A DNA stretch of 64,000 bases, from contig NC_005027.1 in NCBI RefSeq assembly GCF_000196115.1, positions 5,390,001 through 5,454,000 on the forward strand. Reading direction: 5' to 3'. This stretch comes from Rhodopirellula baltica SH 1. GTDB lineage: Bacteria; Planctomycetota; Planctomycetia; Pirellulales; Pirellulaceae. The position numbers and the translations under genes are program-made. This document shows, one piece after another, positions 47,154-57,589 of this stretch (positions within the stretch are counted from its first letter, which is position 1; every line of letters begins with the position of its first letter). The notes under the pieces were generated by a model. The model was not told the origin of the DNA, ran no database searches, and saw only the letters and a program-made list of their open reading frames with translations.

Positions 47154-49220
47154 TCAGTTTCCGAGTTGATCGGCTAGTTCGTTGGCTTGGTAGATCGAAC
47201 GCAACGCTTCGGGTATTGCGACACCGGACACGCTCACCGCTCGGCTTTGAACGTTGGTGTAGAGGTAGTCACTGGTCAGACTTTGGATGTTTCCATCAAA
47301 GATCAGACCCACCAGGACACCATCTCGATCGACCACCGGTGAACCGCTGTTGCCACCGATGATGTCAGCGGTGCAGACGAAGTTGAGCTGAGTTTCCAAG
47401 TCGATCTTCTCTTTGGCCGACATCCAAGATTCAGGAAGATCAAAGTCTTCTTGGCCTTCGTGTTCCTTCGCATGAGTGAACGCTCCTGCGAAATTCGTGG
47501 TCGGCTTGATCTGCTCGCCACGTTCTTCGTAACCAGAAACCACACCAAACGCCAAACGCAGAGTGAACGTTGCATCGGGATAACCTCCGGTGCCTTCGAT
47601 CGCCGTCGTTGCTTGGGTGATCTCGGCATAAGCTTGTTTTTCGCGCTCACTGAGTTGCTCGTTGATCTTGTCGATTCGGCGATACTCCGGTGCGATCACA
47701 CGAGCCAATCGAATCATTGGATCCTTCGATGCCAAGACCGCATCCAATCCGCCGTCGATCAGCGCCTTTCGTGTCTCGATGTCCTTGATTTTCGTCCCGG
47801 TCACCAATTCGCTGGCGACCTGTTTCGGTGAACGACCGGCCAAGACCTCCTGGACAATCGAGTCGTTCATCCCGCGGCTTTCGAGCAACAAAGCGATCTC
47901 GTCGGCCAACTTCACCATTTCCAAATCGTCATAAATAGGCGCGGGCGACAGCAGCTGAGCCATCAGCGATTCACGTCCCGAATCGGTGTATCCGGGCAAT
48001 CGTTCTTCGTTGGGTTTGCGATCTTCTTCGGAAAGAATCAGAATTTGAAGCGCGAGTTGGAAAAGCTCACTGCGAAGCGACACCGAGCGGTCCAGCAACT
48101 CGGCCTTCTCCGTTTGCACTTCCGCGATTTCTTTCCATGCGTCCGCCAGTCCCGAGTGCTCGGGCGACTTCGAAAGTGCCGTCAGCAAACGATCCTGGCG
48201 ACCTCGTTTGGACACAAACGTTTGCGGATCTTGAAGTCCCGTCAACATGCCCGAGTAAGCCTTGCGAGCGTTTTGAATTCCAAACAACTCGTCGCGTCCA
48301 CGGCGTGCCGCTTCTTTGCCTTCCAAACGATATTGCTGAAGCAGAACCTCTTTGCGACGAAGCAAATCCAATACATGTGGCAGTCGTTTGTCGCGGAGGT
48401 ATTCCAGGGCTTCGACGGTAAAGATTCGCTGTGTGCGACCAGGGTGACCGCTGACAAAGACCAGGTCCCCATCCTTGGCGGGTTGATCATTCCATTTTAG
48501 GAAGTGTTCTAGCTTGGCAGGTTCGCCATCCTCATAAACTCGCATCAACGTCGCGTCGAGGTTGTAGCGAGGGTATTCAAAGTTGTCCGCGTCGCCGCCA
48601 AAGAATGCAGCCGCGGTCTCGGGAGCCCAAACCAATCGCACGTCGGTGTATTTCTTGTATCGATAAAGGTGATACTTGGCTCCACCAAACAGCGTCACGA
48701 CGTCGCTTCGCAGACCGGTTTCATCGAGCGATTCTTTCTCGATCGTCGCAATCGCTGCTCGTCGCTCTTTCGCGGCTTCTTCAGCGTCGTCCGCATTCGT
48801 GATCTGTTGGTTGATCCGATCGGTCACATCTTCGATCGAGATCAGTTGATTCAGTTCCAAATCAGGTGCCTTGAGTTCCTCGTCAAAGCTCTTCGCCAAG
48901 AACCCATCGTCGATCAGATTGCGTTCTTTGGAACTGAGTTTGGCCAACGTGTCGCTGGCAACATGATGGTTGGTCAACACCAAACCATTGGAGGACACAA
49001 ACGATCCGGAGCCACCGGAGTTGAATCGAACCGAAGAGAGCTGCAAATGCTTCAGCCATTCTTCGGACGGTTCGAACTGATGCCGATCTCGCAGCAATTC
49101 GCGAGGGACATCGTTGAACAAATACATGCCTTCATCAGCATGTGAATCGCTGGACAGACCAGCCAACGCGAAAACCATGCAACTTCCCGACAAGAACCAA
49201 CGGCGCACGTGTGCAAACAT
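47154..49220 (-). CDS. S46-family dipeptidyl-peptidase (DPP7/DPP11 type)
   Basis: 688 residues with a signal peptide. The triad is visible: His in GLVLTNHHVASDTL, Asp in AFFGGDADNFEYPRYN and Ser in IIGGNSGSPVVDRDG. The family removes N-terminal dipeptides in the periplasm. At the P1 selectivity position 18 residues after the catalytic Ser (LIFDGNIQS) there is Gly, as in DPP7 (hydrophobic P1), rather than Arg as in DPP11 (acidic P1). That assignment is inferred from alignment by eye. The gene is separate from the ABC exporter gene upstream (90-bp gap). Confidence 0.88.
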   Translation of the reverse strand: MFAHVRRWFLSGSCMVFALAGLSSDSHADEGMYLFNDVPRELLRDRHQFEPSEEWLKHLQLSSVRFNSGGSGSFVSSNGLVLTNHHVASDTLAKLSSKERNLIDDGFLAKSFDEELKAPDLELNQLISIEDVTDRINQQITNADDAEEAAKERRAAIATIEKESLDETGLRSDVVTLFGGAKYHLYRYKKYTDVRLVWAPETAAAFFGGDADNFEYPRYNLDATLMRVYEDGEPAKLEHFLKWNDQPAKDGDLVFVSGHPGRTQRIFTVEALEYLRDKRLPHVLDLLRRKEVLLQQYRLEGKEAARRGRDELFGIQNARKAYSGMLTGLQDPQTFVSKRGRQDRLLTALSKSPEHSGLADAWKEIAEVQTEKAELLDRSVSLRSELFQLALQILILSEEDRKPNEERLPGYTDSGRESLMAQLLSPAPIYDDLEMVKLADEIALLLESRGMNDSIVQEVLAGRSPKQVASELVTGTKIKDIETRKALIDGGLDAVLASKDPMIRLARVIAPEYRRIDKINEQLSEREKQAYAEITQATTAIEGTGGYPDATFTLRLAFGVVSGYEERGEQIKPTTNFAGAFTHAKEHEGQEDFDLPESWMSAKEKIDLETQLNFVCTADIIGGNSGSPVVDRDGVLVGLIFDGNIQSLTSDYLYTNVQSRAVSVSGVAIPEALRSIYQANELADQLGN

Positions 49221-49310
49221 GATGGATAAACCAGAAACACGAGGGGACAGAATCCTGAGTCTCTAGTTCAGCCGTTGCGACGGTCGCATGCAACCGGTCG
49301 TCGGGCTTGA

Positions 49311-51353
49311 TCAGGCCGCGTCGGTCAGATCGCTGTGGCAGAGGCTGCGATAGAAAGAATTGCTAGCAAGCAACTGGTGATGCGTTCCCACATCGGCGAC
49401 TTGCCCCAAATCCAATACCGCGACTCGATCGGCCATCGCGAGAGTGCTGGCTCGGTGAGTGATCATGATTCCCGTGCGATTTTCCAAGAACGTTTCCAGG
49501 GCGCGGTGGATCAGCTGTTCGCTTTCGATGTCGATTTGGCTAGTCGCCTCATCCAAAATCAAGATGTCAGGCTCCCGCAGGAAGGCACGTGCGAGTGCGA
49601 TCCGTTGCATTTGGCCGCCCGACAATCGAACACCACCGGATCCGAGCATCGTTTGATATCCATCCGGTGTCTTCCGCCGAATGAAGTCATCGGCAAAAGC
49701 GAGCTTGGCGGCCCGGACCACATCGTGAGCGTCAGCGCTGGGGCTGCCGTAGCGAATGTTGTTTTCGATCGTATCATCAAACAGCACTGTGCGTTGGTTG
49801 ACCAATGCAATGCGTCGCCGCAGATCACGCGTAGCCAATCGATTGATTGCCACGTCATCAAAGCAGACTTCACCTTGGTGCGGATCGTCAAAACGACAGA
49901 GCAAATTGATCAGCGTGCTTTTGCCGCAACCGTTGGGACCGATCAACGCGATCGTTTCGCCATGTTGGATCGTCAGATCAATGCCTCGCAGCACCATCGG
50001 TCCGGAAGGATACTGGAAGTGAACGCCTTTGAACTCGATCGATCGGTGAGGACGATCCAAGTGAACCGGGTTGGTTGGCTCGGTCACTCGAATGGGTTCG
50101 TCGATGATTTCGTAAACGCGATTGGATGCGGCGATACCACGCTGAAGCGACGTCCAAACATCGGACAACTTGCGAGCTGGATCAGAGGCACCGATCAGCA
50201 AACCAAAGAACAACAGGACTTGTCCAACATCCAGCGGACGTGCGCTCATGCGGATGCCCAACAAGTGAGTTTGTTGGTTGATCACCAAATAACCACCCGC
50301 CAAAATTGCCAGTCCGACCATTGTCAAACCCAGCAATTCGCTGCTGCTGCGAGCGAGTGTGTTGTACAGAGCCACCTTCATCGAGCGGCGGAAATAGGCC
50401 TGCACGCGAGCGCGAAAACGGGCACGTTCGTAGGCTTGTGTGTTGAATGATTTGACAACGTGAATTCCGCCGAATGCGTCGTTGAGCATTCCATAGAGAC
50501 TGCTCATCTCTTCCATCGCTCGGCGGCTGGCTCGACGAATCGCACGGCTGAGGTGATGCATCACAAACGCCATCAAGGGCGAAACGATCATCACCAACAA
50601 CAACAAACGCCAGCAAACCGTCGCGGCTCCAAACAAACACACCGCCATTTTCAGCGGTTCGCGAATCAGTCGCCCGAGCAACGTGCTGACGCCGACGGCG
50701 ATGTGAGCGACATCATTGGTGAGCCGACTGGTCAGGTTGGCCGATCCGTTCTGCCCAAAGTGATCGAGGTCCAAGTGCAGTGATTTGCGAAAGTACTTTT
50801 CTCGCAGTTCCATCACCGTGCCTTCGGCGACGTATTGAACGAGCATCAGGTTGATGGTCAGGGCGACCAGCTTGATCGCAGTCCCACCAACCAACATCAC
50901 GACGATAAATACCAACGTCGGAAACGCACCTCGCGGAGCCGATTGGTCAATCCAAGGCTGGGCCCAAGACAACCATTCCGCCGATTTTTTGGTCGCTGTT
51001 TGTGCCAACTCAGCGGAGGAAATTTCAAACGTCGTTGTATTGATTTTTTGTTGCAACGAAGCCTTGGTGTCGGCGTCGGTTGCTGTCTTCGCTCGTTGTT
51101 GAAGCTCGTCCAACTCATCATTCAGTTGAATGAGTTCAACGCGTTGTTCTTCGACCGTGACGCGTGCCTCGGCCAGTCGTTCATCGACGTAAGACGGCAG
51201 ATCGTCTCCTTTGAAAACAACCTCCACCATCGGGTAAAGCGTGCCGATGTTCGCGCCCCACAAAGCAGCGATCACCAAAGACGACAGCAAGATGCCCAAC
51301 AAGGACATACGACGTCGCAGCGATAATCGCAGAACTCGGCGAAAACTCTTCAT
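49311..51353 (-). CDS. ABC exporter, fused membrane and ATPase domains, with periplasmic coiled coil
   Basis: 680 residues. It has six membrane helices and a C-terminal ATPase: Walker A GPNGCGKST, Q-loop ALVNQRTVLFDD, signature LSGGQMQRIALARAF, Walker B ILILDEATSQID and H-loop MITHRAST. This arrangement matches MsbA-type lipid or drug exporters. An unusual feature is the first extracytoplasmic loop between TM1 and TM2 (about residues 50-125), a long charged coiled coil (ARVTVEEQRVELIQLNDELD). It is monocistronic by gap size. The substrate is unknown, with lipid export most plausible. Confidence 0.88.
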   Translation of the reverse strand: MKSFRRVLRLSLRRRMSLLGILLSSLVIAALWGANIGTLYPMVEVVFKGDDLPSYVDERLAEARVTVEEQRVELIQLNDELDELQQRAKTATDADTKASLQQKINTTTFEISSAELAQTATKKSAEWLSWAQPWIDQSAPRGAFPTLVFIVVMLVGGTAIKLVALTINLMLVQYVAEGTVMELREKYFRKSLHLDLDHFGQNGSANLTSRLTNDVAHIAVGVSTLLGRLIREPLKMAVCLFGAATVCWRLLLLVMIVSPLMAFVMHHLSRAIRRASRRAMEEMSSLYGMLNDAFGGIHVVKSFNTQAYERARFRARVQAYFRRSMKVALYNTLARSSSELLGLTMVGLAILAGGYLVINQQTHLLGIRMSARPLDVGQVLLFFGLLIGASDPARKLSDVWTSLQRGIAASNRVYEIIDEPIRVTEPTNPVHLDRPHRSIEFKGVHFQYPSGPMVLRGIDLTIQHGETIALIGPNGCGKSTLINLLCRFDDPHQGEVCFDDVAINRLATRDLRRRIALVNQRTVLFDDTIENNIRYGSPSADAHDVVRAAKLAFADDFIRRKTPDGYQTMLGSGGVRLSGGQMQRIALARAFLREPDILILDEATSQIDIESEQLIHRALETFLENRTGIMITHRASTLAMADRVAVLDLGQVADVGTHHQLLASNSFYRSLCHSDLTDAA

Positions 51354-51647
51354 GGAAGTAAATCAAGCGAGCGGAAAATGGGTTTTCTGGACTCACGGCA
51401 GCGAACAACGGACGGCTACCAAAGATCGCTTGTACCAAGCCGCTGGATTTTCCCGCCAGGGTGATTCGCCTCTTGTGATTGGCGGTTTGAGTTTGGTAGC
51501 GGATACCGTCGAAGGTTTCTCGCTCGAGCCAGCAAATTCGACTCAGTAGCTGATTCGACGCAATGAACAGAAACGGTCAGGATCGACTGGTGGGTCGTTT
51601 TCGCCAGAGGGACCTGACACTTATTTCCCGTTCATCACGAAGCGGAC

Positions 51648-52409
51648 ATGTCTGTTCCGCCCGTCGGTTTCTCCAACCATTGCCGTCCCATGCTGAACCA
51701 CCCGAATCGCCGACTGTTTGGCGGGAATTTTGATGCTCCAAAGCAACCGCCGCATGCGGAACATGCCCCGGCGTGGTCCGCAAAGCTAAAAGCCCTGCTC
51801 TTGGCGGGAATGATCGCGTTGATGACGACTTCCGCTCGGGCACAGTTGCCACCGCCAGTTCAGTTGCCCCTTCAGAGCGGCGAAACCATTGTGTCTTCCG
51901 AGACTTACGTCGATGGAGCTCCCCACCAAGAAGTTGGTTTGGCGGACTATTGGGATGGAGCGTCTGGTTTCCATTCGCCGGCCCAGGTTCCTCACGTGAT
52001 CATCCTGGCTCCTTCAGCACCGAAGAACGCTCGAAACCATGGTTCCGTGCCAGCAAATGGCTACGCCCCGAATCAATCTTCCGGTCACTCACAACACGGG
52101 CACCAGCAATCCGCCGGATCCGTGCACCCTCACTTGCAGCACGCTCACCAAAAAGCCAAAGCAACGATGGCTCCTTTGACCCATCCTCCCGGAGTCGAAA
52201 ACGATCCCGGTGCGAAGGGTCCGGGTCGGTTGGGTGTGGGTGAACACTGGGTCAAAAATCCTCAGACTCGCCCGACAATTCCCGCCGCCACGGTCCAACC
52301 TCGTTGGAAAACGCCCTATTCGTATGGTTATTTCGGTGCCGAAGGAAAGCGTCATTGGTCACGGCAACATGGTTACCAAGACCGATCTTTGCAGTGGTCG
52401 CTGCGATAA
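51648..52409 (+). CDS. Secreted histidine-rich protein, unknown
   Basis: 253 residues. A long polar N-region precedes a signal-type helix, AKLKALLLAGMIALMTTSAR, then AQLPPPVQLP. The mature part has a His/Gln/Ser-rich stretch (about residues 135-175, with clusters like GHSQHGHQQSAG and HPHLQHAHQKAK) that could bind metal or haem. The C-terminus is Tyr/Arg/Trp-rich (YSYGYFGAEGKRHWSRQHG). An ATG at 51690 is a possible later start. It lies immediately before the hemQ-like gene on the same strand (about 120 bp). No family was recognised. Confidence 0.6.
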   Translation: MSVPPVGFSNHCRPMLNHPNRRLFGGNFDAPKQPPHAEHAPAWSAKLKALLLAGMIALMTTSARAQLPPPVQLPLQSGETIVSSETYVDGAPHQEVGLADYWDGASGFHSPAQVPHVIILAPSAPKNARNHGSVPANGYAPNQSSGHSQHGHQQSAGSVHPHLQHAHQKAKATMAPLTHPPGVENDPGAKGPGRLGVGEHWVKNPQTRPTIPAATVQPRWKTPYSYGYFGAEGKRHWSRQHGYQDRSLQWSLR

Positions 52410-52528
52410 CGCGCTGCAAAATCGACGATCGAGATCTACACTGGGTGGTTCGAGGAAGGCAGGTTCCGATTCTGAACCTGCCACTTCGTCCGACGTCCTC
52501 CAAACAAACACCCACTCGATCGACCTCC

Positions 52529-53422
52529 ATGACATCTGATCCATCGCAGTCACGTCCTTCCGCACCCTCTGCTGGCGGTCCCCCTCCAGGAGTCGGCCGG
52601 CCCGGGCATGCTCCTTTGCCCGAACCAAGTGTCATTCCAGAAGAAGGTTGGCATTGCGGTCACTACTTCTATCGATTCCGTCGTGAGATGTTTGATGGAT
52701 CGATTGCACCAAATCATCGCGAACAATTTCTGGCGGCGCTCAATCCTACCGGTGATGCGGTCCCGGAACGTTTGGCTTCGTACTGGATCAGCGGTCATGA
52801 GTGCGACTTTGGCATCATGGTCATGGATCCAGATCCAGCCAAAGTGGATGGCATTCATCAAGCGATCATGGCACCGGGATTGGGCCGGCTGGTCGAACCC
52901 GCTTGGTCGTTTGTCTCGGTCAGCGAAGTGAGCGAATACGTTCCGTCGATTGAGGAATATCGCCAACGATTGATCAAAGAAGGCAATGCACCGGACTCAC
53001 CTGAGTTGGCGGCGAAAGTGGGTGCCTATGAGCGACGTTTGCCGATGATGAATCGCAATCGGTTGCAACCCGAGATTCCGGATTGGCCTTCGGCGTGTTT
53101 CTATCCAATGAACAAGAGCCGGGTCCCAGGTGCCAATTGGTTCATGGAACCGTTCAGTGCTCGCAATCAAATGATGGCCGAACACGCCCAGAGCGGAATG
53201 GCTTTCGCGGGCAAGGTCAGCCAATTGATCTCCGTCGGCGTGGGACTGGACGATTGGGAATGGATGGTGACCTTGTGGGGTCGCAATCCTCAGTACCTCA
53301 AAGACATCGTTTACAAGATGCGATTCGATCAAGCGAGCGCGAAGTACGCTGAGTTCGGCCCGTTTTATGTGGGCTACAAAGCCGATGCGGACGCGATTTT
53401 GCAGCACTGCCGTTTGGTTTAA
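52529..53422 (+). CDS. hemQ: HemQ / chlorite-dismutase family coproheme decarboxylase
   Basis: 297 residues from ATG 52529. An upstream open extension to 52304 overlaps the preceding gene and is not conserved. After a Pro/Gly-rich leader the core begins EEGWHCGHYFYRFRREMF. The signature C-terminal block is YKMRFDQASAKYAEFGPFYV, preceded by DDWEWMVTLWGRNP, as in HemQ proteins. The family converts coproheme to haem b with peroxide in the coproporphyrin-dependent pathway. The leader and absence of a signal peptide suggest a cytoplasmic location. Neighbours do not include other haem genes. Confidence 0.85.
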   Translation: MTSDPSQSRPSAPSAGGPPPGVGRPGHAPLPEPSVIPEEGWHCGHYFYRFRREMFDGSIAPNHREQFLAALNPTGDAVPERLASYWISGHECDFGIMVMDPDPAKVDGIHQAIMAPGLGRLVEPAWSFVSVSEVSEYVPSIEEYRQRLIKEGNAPDSPELAAKVGAYERRLPMMNRNRLQPEIPDWPSACFYPMNKSRVPGANWFMEPFSARNQMMAEHAQSGMAFAGKVSQLISVGVGLDDWEWMVTLWGRNPQYLKDIVYKMRFDQASAKYAEFGPFYVGYKADADAILQHCRLV

Positions 53423-53484
53423 TCTCAAACAGCGAAGCTGGTACGATTCTAGCTTTCAATCGATTGGTCTGGTGGCAACCGGAC

Positions 53485-54303
53485 CTAGGTCGATTTGACG
53501 GGCCCGATGTTTTGGTCCAGGTACGATCGCGTGTGATCGAGAACCGACTCGTAGCTAAGCGGTTCAACGTCTTCGCCAATCAATTCCACTTCGATTGGAC
53601 CTGCAAACCCCAATTCCAAAACTCGGTGGACGAGCGATTGAATTGGAACGCAGCCTTCACCCAAAAGGCAGCGGTTCATCTCTCCGAGTGGACTGTGTCG
53701 ACCGTCGCCCAACTGCATCAAATGCATGAAAGGAACGACGTGCGGCAGCATATCGAGCACCCGGTCATCCATACCAACGTGATAGGTATCCAGCACGATC
53801 CCTAGGTTGGGACTGTCGACCATGTCGAGTATCTCGAGGGTCGACTCCAAATCGTTGACGAACGACCATTCCATGCCGCATCCGGCGTGAATTGGTTCCA
53901 AAGAAAGCTTCACGCCAAATTCTTCGGCGATGATCGCGAGGTGAGACAACGCGTCGCAAAGCGTCCGTCGAGCATGCTTGCGAATGTGGTTGTTGCGACC
54001 ACCAGCCAACACGATCAATGTTTCGGCTCGCAATTCCGCGGCGTCGCGAACCGCGCTCATCGCGTCGCGAACAGCATCATCAAATCCTCGACCATCACTG
54101 CCGGTGAATCCACCGACCCAACTGAGCGAAGTGACTCGCAAGTTTGTTTCGGCCAACAACTCCACCGCTCGATCGATTCCTAAGTCATCAAGCTTCGGTC
54201 GAAACAAGCCAATGCCTTCGAAACCTCGGTTGGAATACGCTTGAGCGTCTTGCTCGAATTCCCATCGAAGAGTCGACAATTGGTTGATCGCCAAGGTGTT
54301 CAT
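53485..54303 (-). CDS. Sugar-phosphate isomerase/epimerase-like TIM-barrel protein
   Basis: 272 residues of the AP-endonuclease-2-type TIM-barrel fold: NRGFEGIGLFRPKLDDLGID, TLIVLAGGRNNHIRKHARRT, VKLSLEPIHAGCGMEWSFVN and the metal-site region NLGIVLDTYHVGMDD, then MHLMQLGDGRHSPLGEM. The Glu (LEPI), Asp (LDTYH), His and Glu positions fit a divalent-metal isomerase such as hydroxypyruvate isomerase or xylose-isomerase-like enzymes. The substrate is unknown. ATG 54301-54303. Confidence 0.85.
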   Translation of the reverse strand: MNTLAINQLSTLRWEFEQDAQAYSNRGFEGIGLFRPKLDDLGIDRAVELLAETNLRVTSLSWVGGFTGSDGRGFDDAVRDAMSAVRDAAELRAETLIVLAGGRNNHIRKHARRTLCDALSHLAIIAEEFGVKLSLEPIHAGCGMEWSFVNDLESTLEILDMVDSPNLGIVLDTYHVGMDDRVLDMLPHVVPFMHLMQLGDGRHSPLGEMNRCLLGEGCVPIQSLVHRVLELGFAGPIEVELIGEDVEPLSYESVLDHTRSYLDQNIGPVKST

Positions 54304-54563
54304 AGACGGTGGGAAGAGAGAGGATCGAACTCGCCCGCGGGAGCTCCAATGCAGTCGCGGGGATCGGAGTATGCCGACGCGTGGTCGCAGTGTAAAGATT
54401 CGTTTGGGCCTCTGCTGCCTTCCCCCAACAATTGAGTGGATCGTTATGGTATTGCTTGCAAAAGAAAAGATTTGCTAGCAAATCAACGGTTCATCTCGCC
54501 GTCAGTTTTGACTGCAACAGTTCACCTTCCCCCGCCTCTTTGCCACTTCGATTGGTTGCCCTC

Positions 54564-55460
54564 ATGGTTGCTTTTTGCCGTTACGTTGATTCTTCCGGTG
54601 CCACACGGTTGGCGATTCGAAAAGAACCTGAAACACAACTGGCTCCGCGTCCCAAAGTTTGTCCCGTTGGCGATTTGATGGGTGCGGAGATCGAACAAAA
54701 ATGGTTGCAAGGCAACACACTCTTTTCACTTGGCAAAACAGACTTCGATCAATTGCCAACGCCCACCGAAGCACAGTGGATCGATGCTCCCGATCAATTG
54801 TTGCCGCCGGTCACGTGCCCTGAAAAGATTCTTTGCATCGGTTTGAACTATCTCGATCACGCGATTGAAACGGGAGCCGAGAAACCATCGCTGCCGGTCG
54901 TGTTCAGCAAATTCAATTCGGCGCTGGTAGGGCACGGACAAGACATTGTGCTGCCAAAGATCAGCGACAAGGTCGACTACGAAGCGGAATTGGTCGTGGT
55001 CATCGGCAAAACCGTCCGTCACGTCGATGCCAACGAAGCGATGGATGCGGTCTTTGGATATGCGGTTGGTCACGATGTGTCATCGCGAGATTGGCAAAAA
55101 GGGCGTCCCGGTGGGCAATGGTTGGTTGGCAAATCGTTTGACACGTTTGCTCCGCTTGGTCCCGCCGTCGTCACCGCGGACGAGATTTCTGATCCAGGCA
55201 ATCTCCCGATTCGATTGCACATCAATGGCGAAACACTGCAGGAGAGCAAAACCGACCAATTGATCTTCGATATTCCCGCGTTGATCGCCCACCTATCGAA
55301 ATTCATGACACTGAAGCCCGGCGACCTAATCTTTACGGGAACTCCTTCAGGAGTGGGTGACGCACGTACACCTCCTCGATATTTGGCACCCGGTGACCGC
55401 TGTGTGGTCGAAATTGATGGCATCGGCCGATTGGAAAACACCTGCCAGGCGGAAGCCTGA
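54564..55460 (+). CDS. Fumarylacetoacetate hydrolase (FAH) family enzyme
   Basis: 298 residues beginning [20 protein letters not shown]. The FAH metal-site blocks are present: [28 protein letters not shown] (metal-binding Asp/Glu) and [15 protein letters not shown]. The C-terminal [20 protein letters not shown] is the usual last family block. The family includes acylpyruvate hydrolases and 2-hydroxyhepta-diene-dioate isomerases, and without operon partners the substrate cannot be named. The ATG 54564 is preferred over the longer frame, whose leader overlaps the divergent promoter area. Confidence 0.88.
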   Translation: MVAFCRYVDSSGATRLAIRKEPETQLAPRPKVCPVGDLMGAEIEQKWLQGNTLFSLGKTDFDQLPTPTEAQWIDAPDQLLPPVTCPEKILCIGLNYLDHAIETGAEKPSLPVVFSKFNSALVGHGQDIVLPKISDKVDYEAELVVVIGKTVRHVDANEAMDAVFGYAVGHDVSSRDWQKGRPGGQWLVGKSFDTFAPLGPAVVTADEISDPGNLPIRLHINGETLQESKTDQLIFDIPALIAHLSKFMTLKPGDLIFTGTPSGVGDARTPPRYLAPGDRCVVEIDGIGRLENTCQAEA

Positions 55461-55517
55461 CCTCGAAGAATGCGGGAGTGTGACCTGACCTCTGTTTGAG
55501 TGAAACCAAAGTACATC

Positions 55518-55585
55518 GAGGCCGCGTTTTAGCGGGTTTCAGCCTTTGAGCACCTCTCCCGAAACAAAGTTTTGGGGGAGCGACC
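55518..55585 (+). repeat. Left fragment of structured repeat, interrupted by IS110
   Basis: Matches the end of the intact repeat at 60889-61115 (read on minus). Common features in order are the GAGG terminus, a GTTTCAGC-like block, then CACCTCTCCCGAAACAAAG-TTT (about 55551-55573, one or two differences from the intact copy) and GAGCGAC at 55578-55584. The rest of this repeat copy continues at 57124 on the other side of the IS element. Confidence 0.75.
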
Positions 55586-55865
55586 GTAATGAATCTGGCA
55601 AGTGTCAGCGATCAAAAATCATAAAATTTTTGATTCCATGGCGTTCTCTGCGCAGCATCTTAACGGCGGGCTCTTGGGTAAAAGCTCGCTTTGATTAAAC
55701 TTGCAAACTGGTACCGCGTGGCAACACGCGAGTACGTCGGGCAGCCGGTTGTCGGGCTTGTTTCGATGCCCGGCTGCCCCCTTTTCACTTCGCGTGGTGG
55801 TTGCCTGTGGCGGTGCGACCTCGATCGGGCTCGGCGAAAGGGACTCGCGGCGACGCTTGGGTGGA

Positions 55866-57110
<1,245 letters not shown>

Positions 57111-57123
57111 GATATACTAGGTC

Positions 57124-57288
57124 GAGCGACGCCGTTCAGGCGTACGCGAGGGAGGGGGCCGAGCATGGAAAACGGCGCGGATTGCCCTCCCCCGGAAATC
57201 TCGCTGAACGCTCGCTTTCCGACCCCTCCCGCTGCACAGGCGAGGTTCTCAAGGGTACTGGCACTGCACTTAAAATCCGCGTGACCTT
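57124..57288 (+). repeat. Right part of structured repeat, continuing after IS110
   Basis: Aligns with the minus-strand reading of 60889-61115. A nearly identical run covers GAGCGACGCCGTTCAGGCG, then TACGCGAGGG and on to TCTCGCTGAACGCTC (about 57124-57215), with few substitutions. A more diverged tail ends around GTGACCTT, the counterpart of the terminal repeat of the intact copy. It can fold: GGGAGGG pairs with CCCTCCC and GCGAG with CTCGC. Confidence 0.8.
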
Positions 57289-57589
57289 CTCCGCTGGAGT
57301 GGGTCCTGCATGAATGCAGCACCACTTTCAAAGCAAATTGGCTCAAAACGTCATTGCTGCGCAGTCAAAATGACGTCGAACCCCCTCCTCCTGGAGGGCT
57401 CCAGCGAACTTTCTTACCAGCCACGGTTGCAACAACCGTCAGAACAAGCATAATTAATGCGACTGATTCGCAATATCAGCATCGACGACGCAGCAAGCGA
57501 CGAGCTCTTTCGCTCTCTAGCCAGCCACGCTCGATCCGTCCCGACCTTGGGACGTTTCCCGTTCTGTGACTTTCTGGCTGGAGAAAACC
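57289..57589 (+). other. Leader region of the DUF1559 gene, no gene seen
   Basis: About 300 bp without a supported gene. It has a small hairpin (ACGGTTG/CAACCGT, 57423-57439, loop CAA) and another (CCCTCC/GGAGGG, 57383-57398), neither followed by a T tract. They may shape the 5' untranslated region of the gene at 57590. Confidence 0.4.

Noticed and set aside
49335-50450. 371-codon plus-strand open frame
   Set aside because: Antisense to the ABC exporter ATPase and membrane domains. No ribosome-binding site or recognisable domain.
54304-54435. GC-rich stretch that at first looked like a tRNA end
   Set aside because: No cloverleaf could be drawn (no T-loop GTTCGAATC and acceptor pairing), so it is not called as tRNA.
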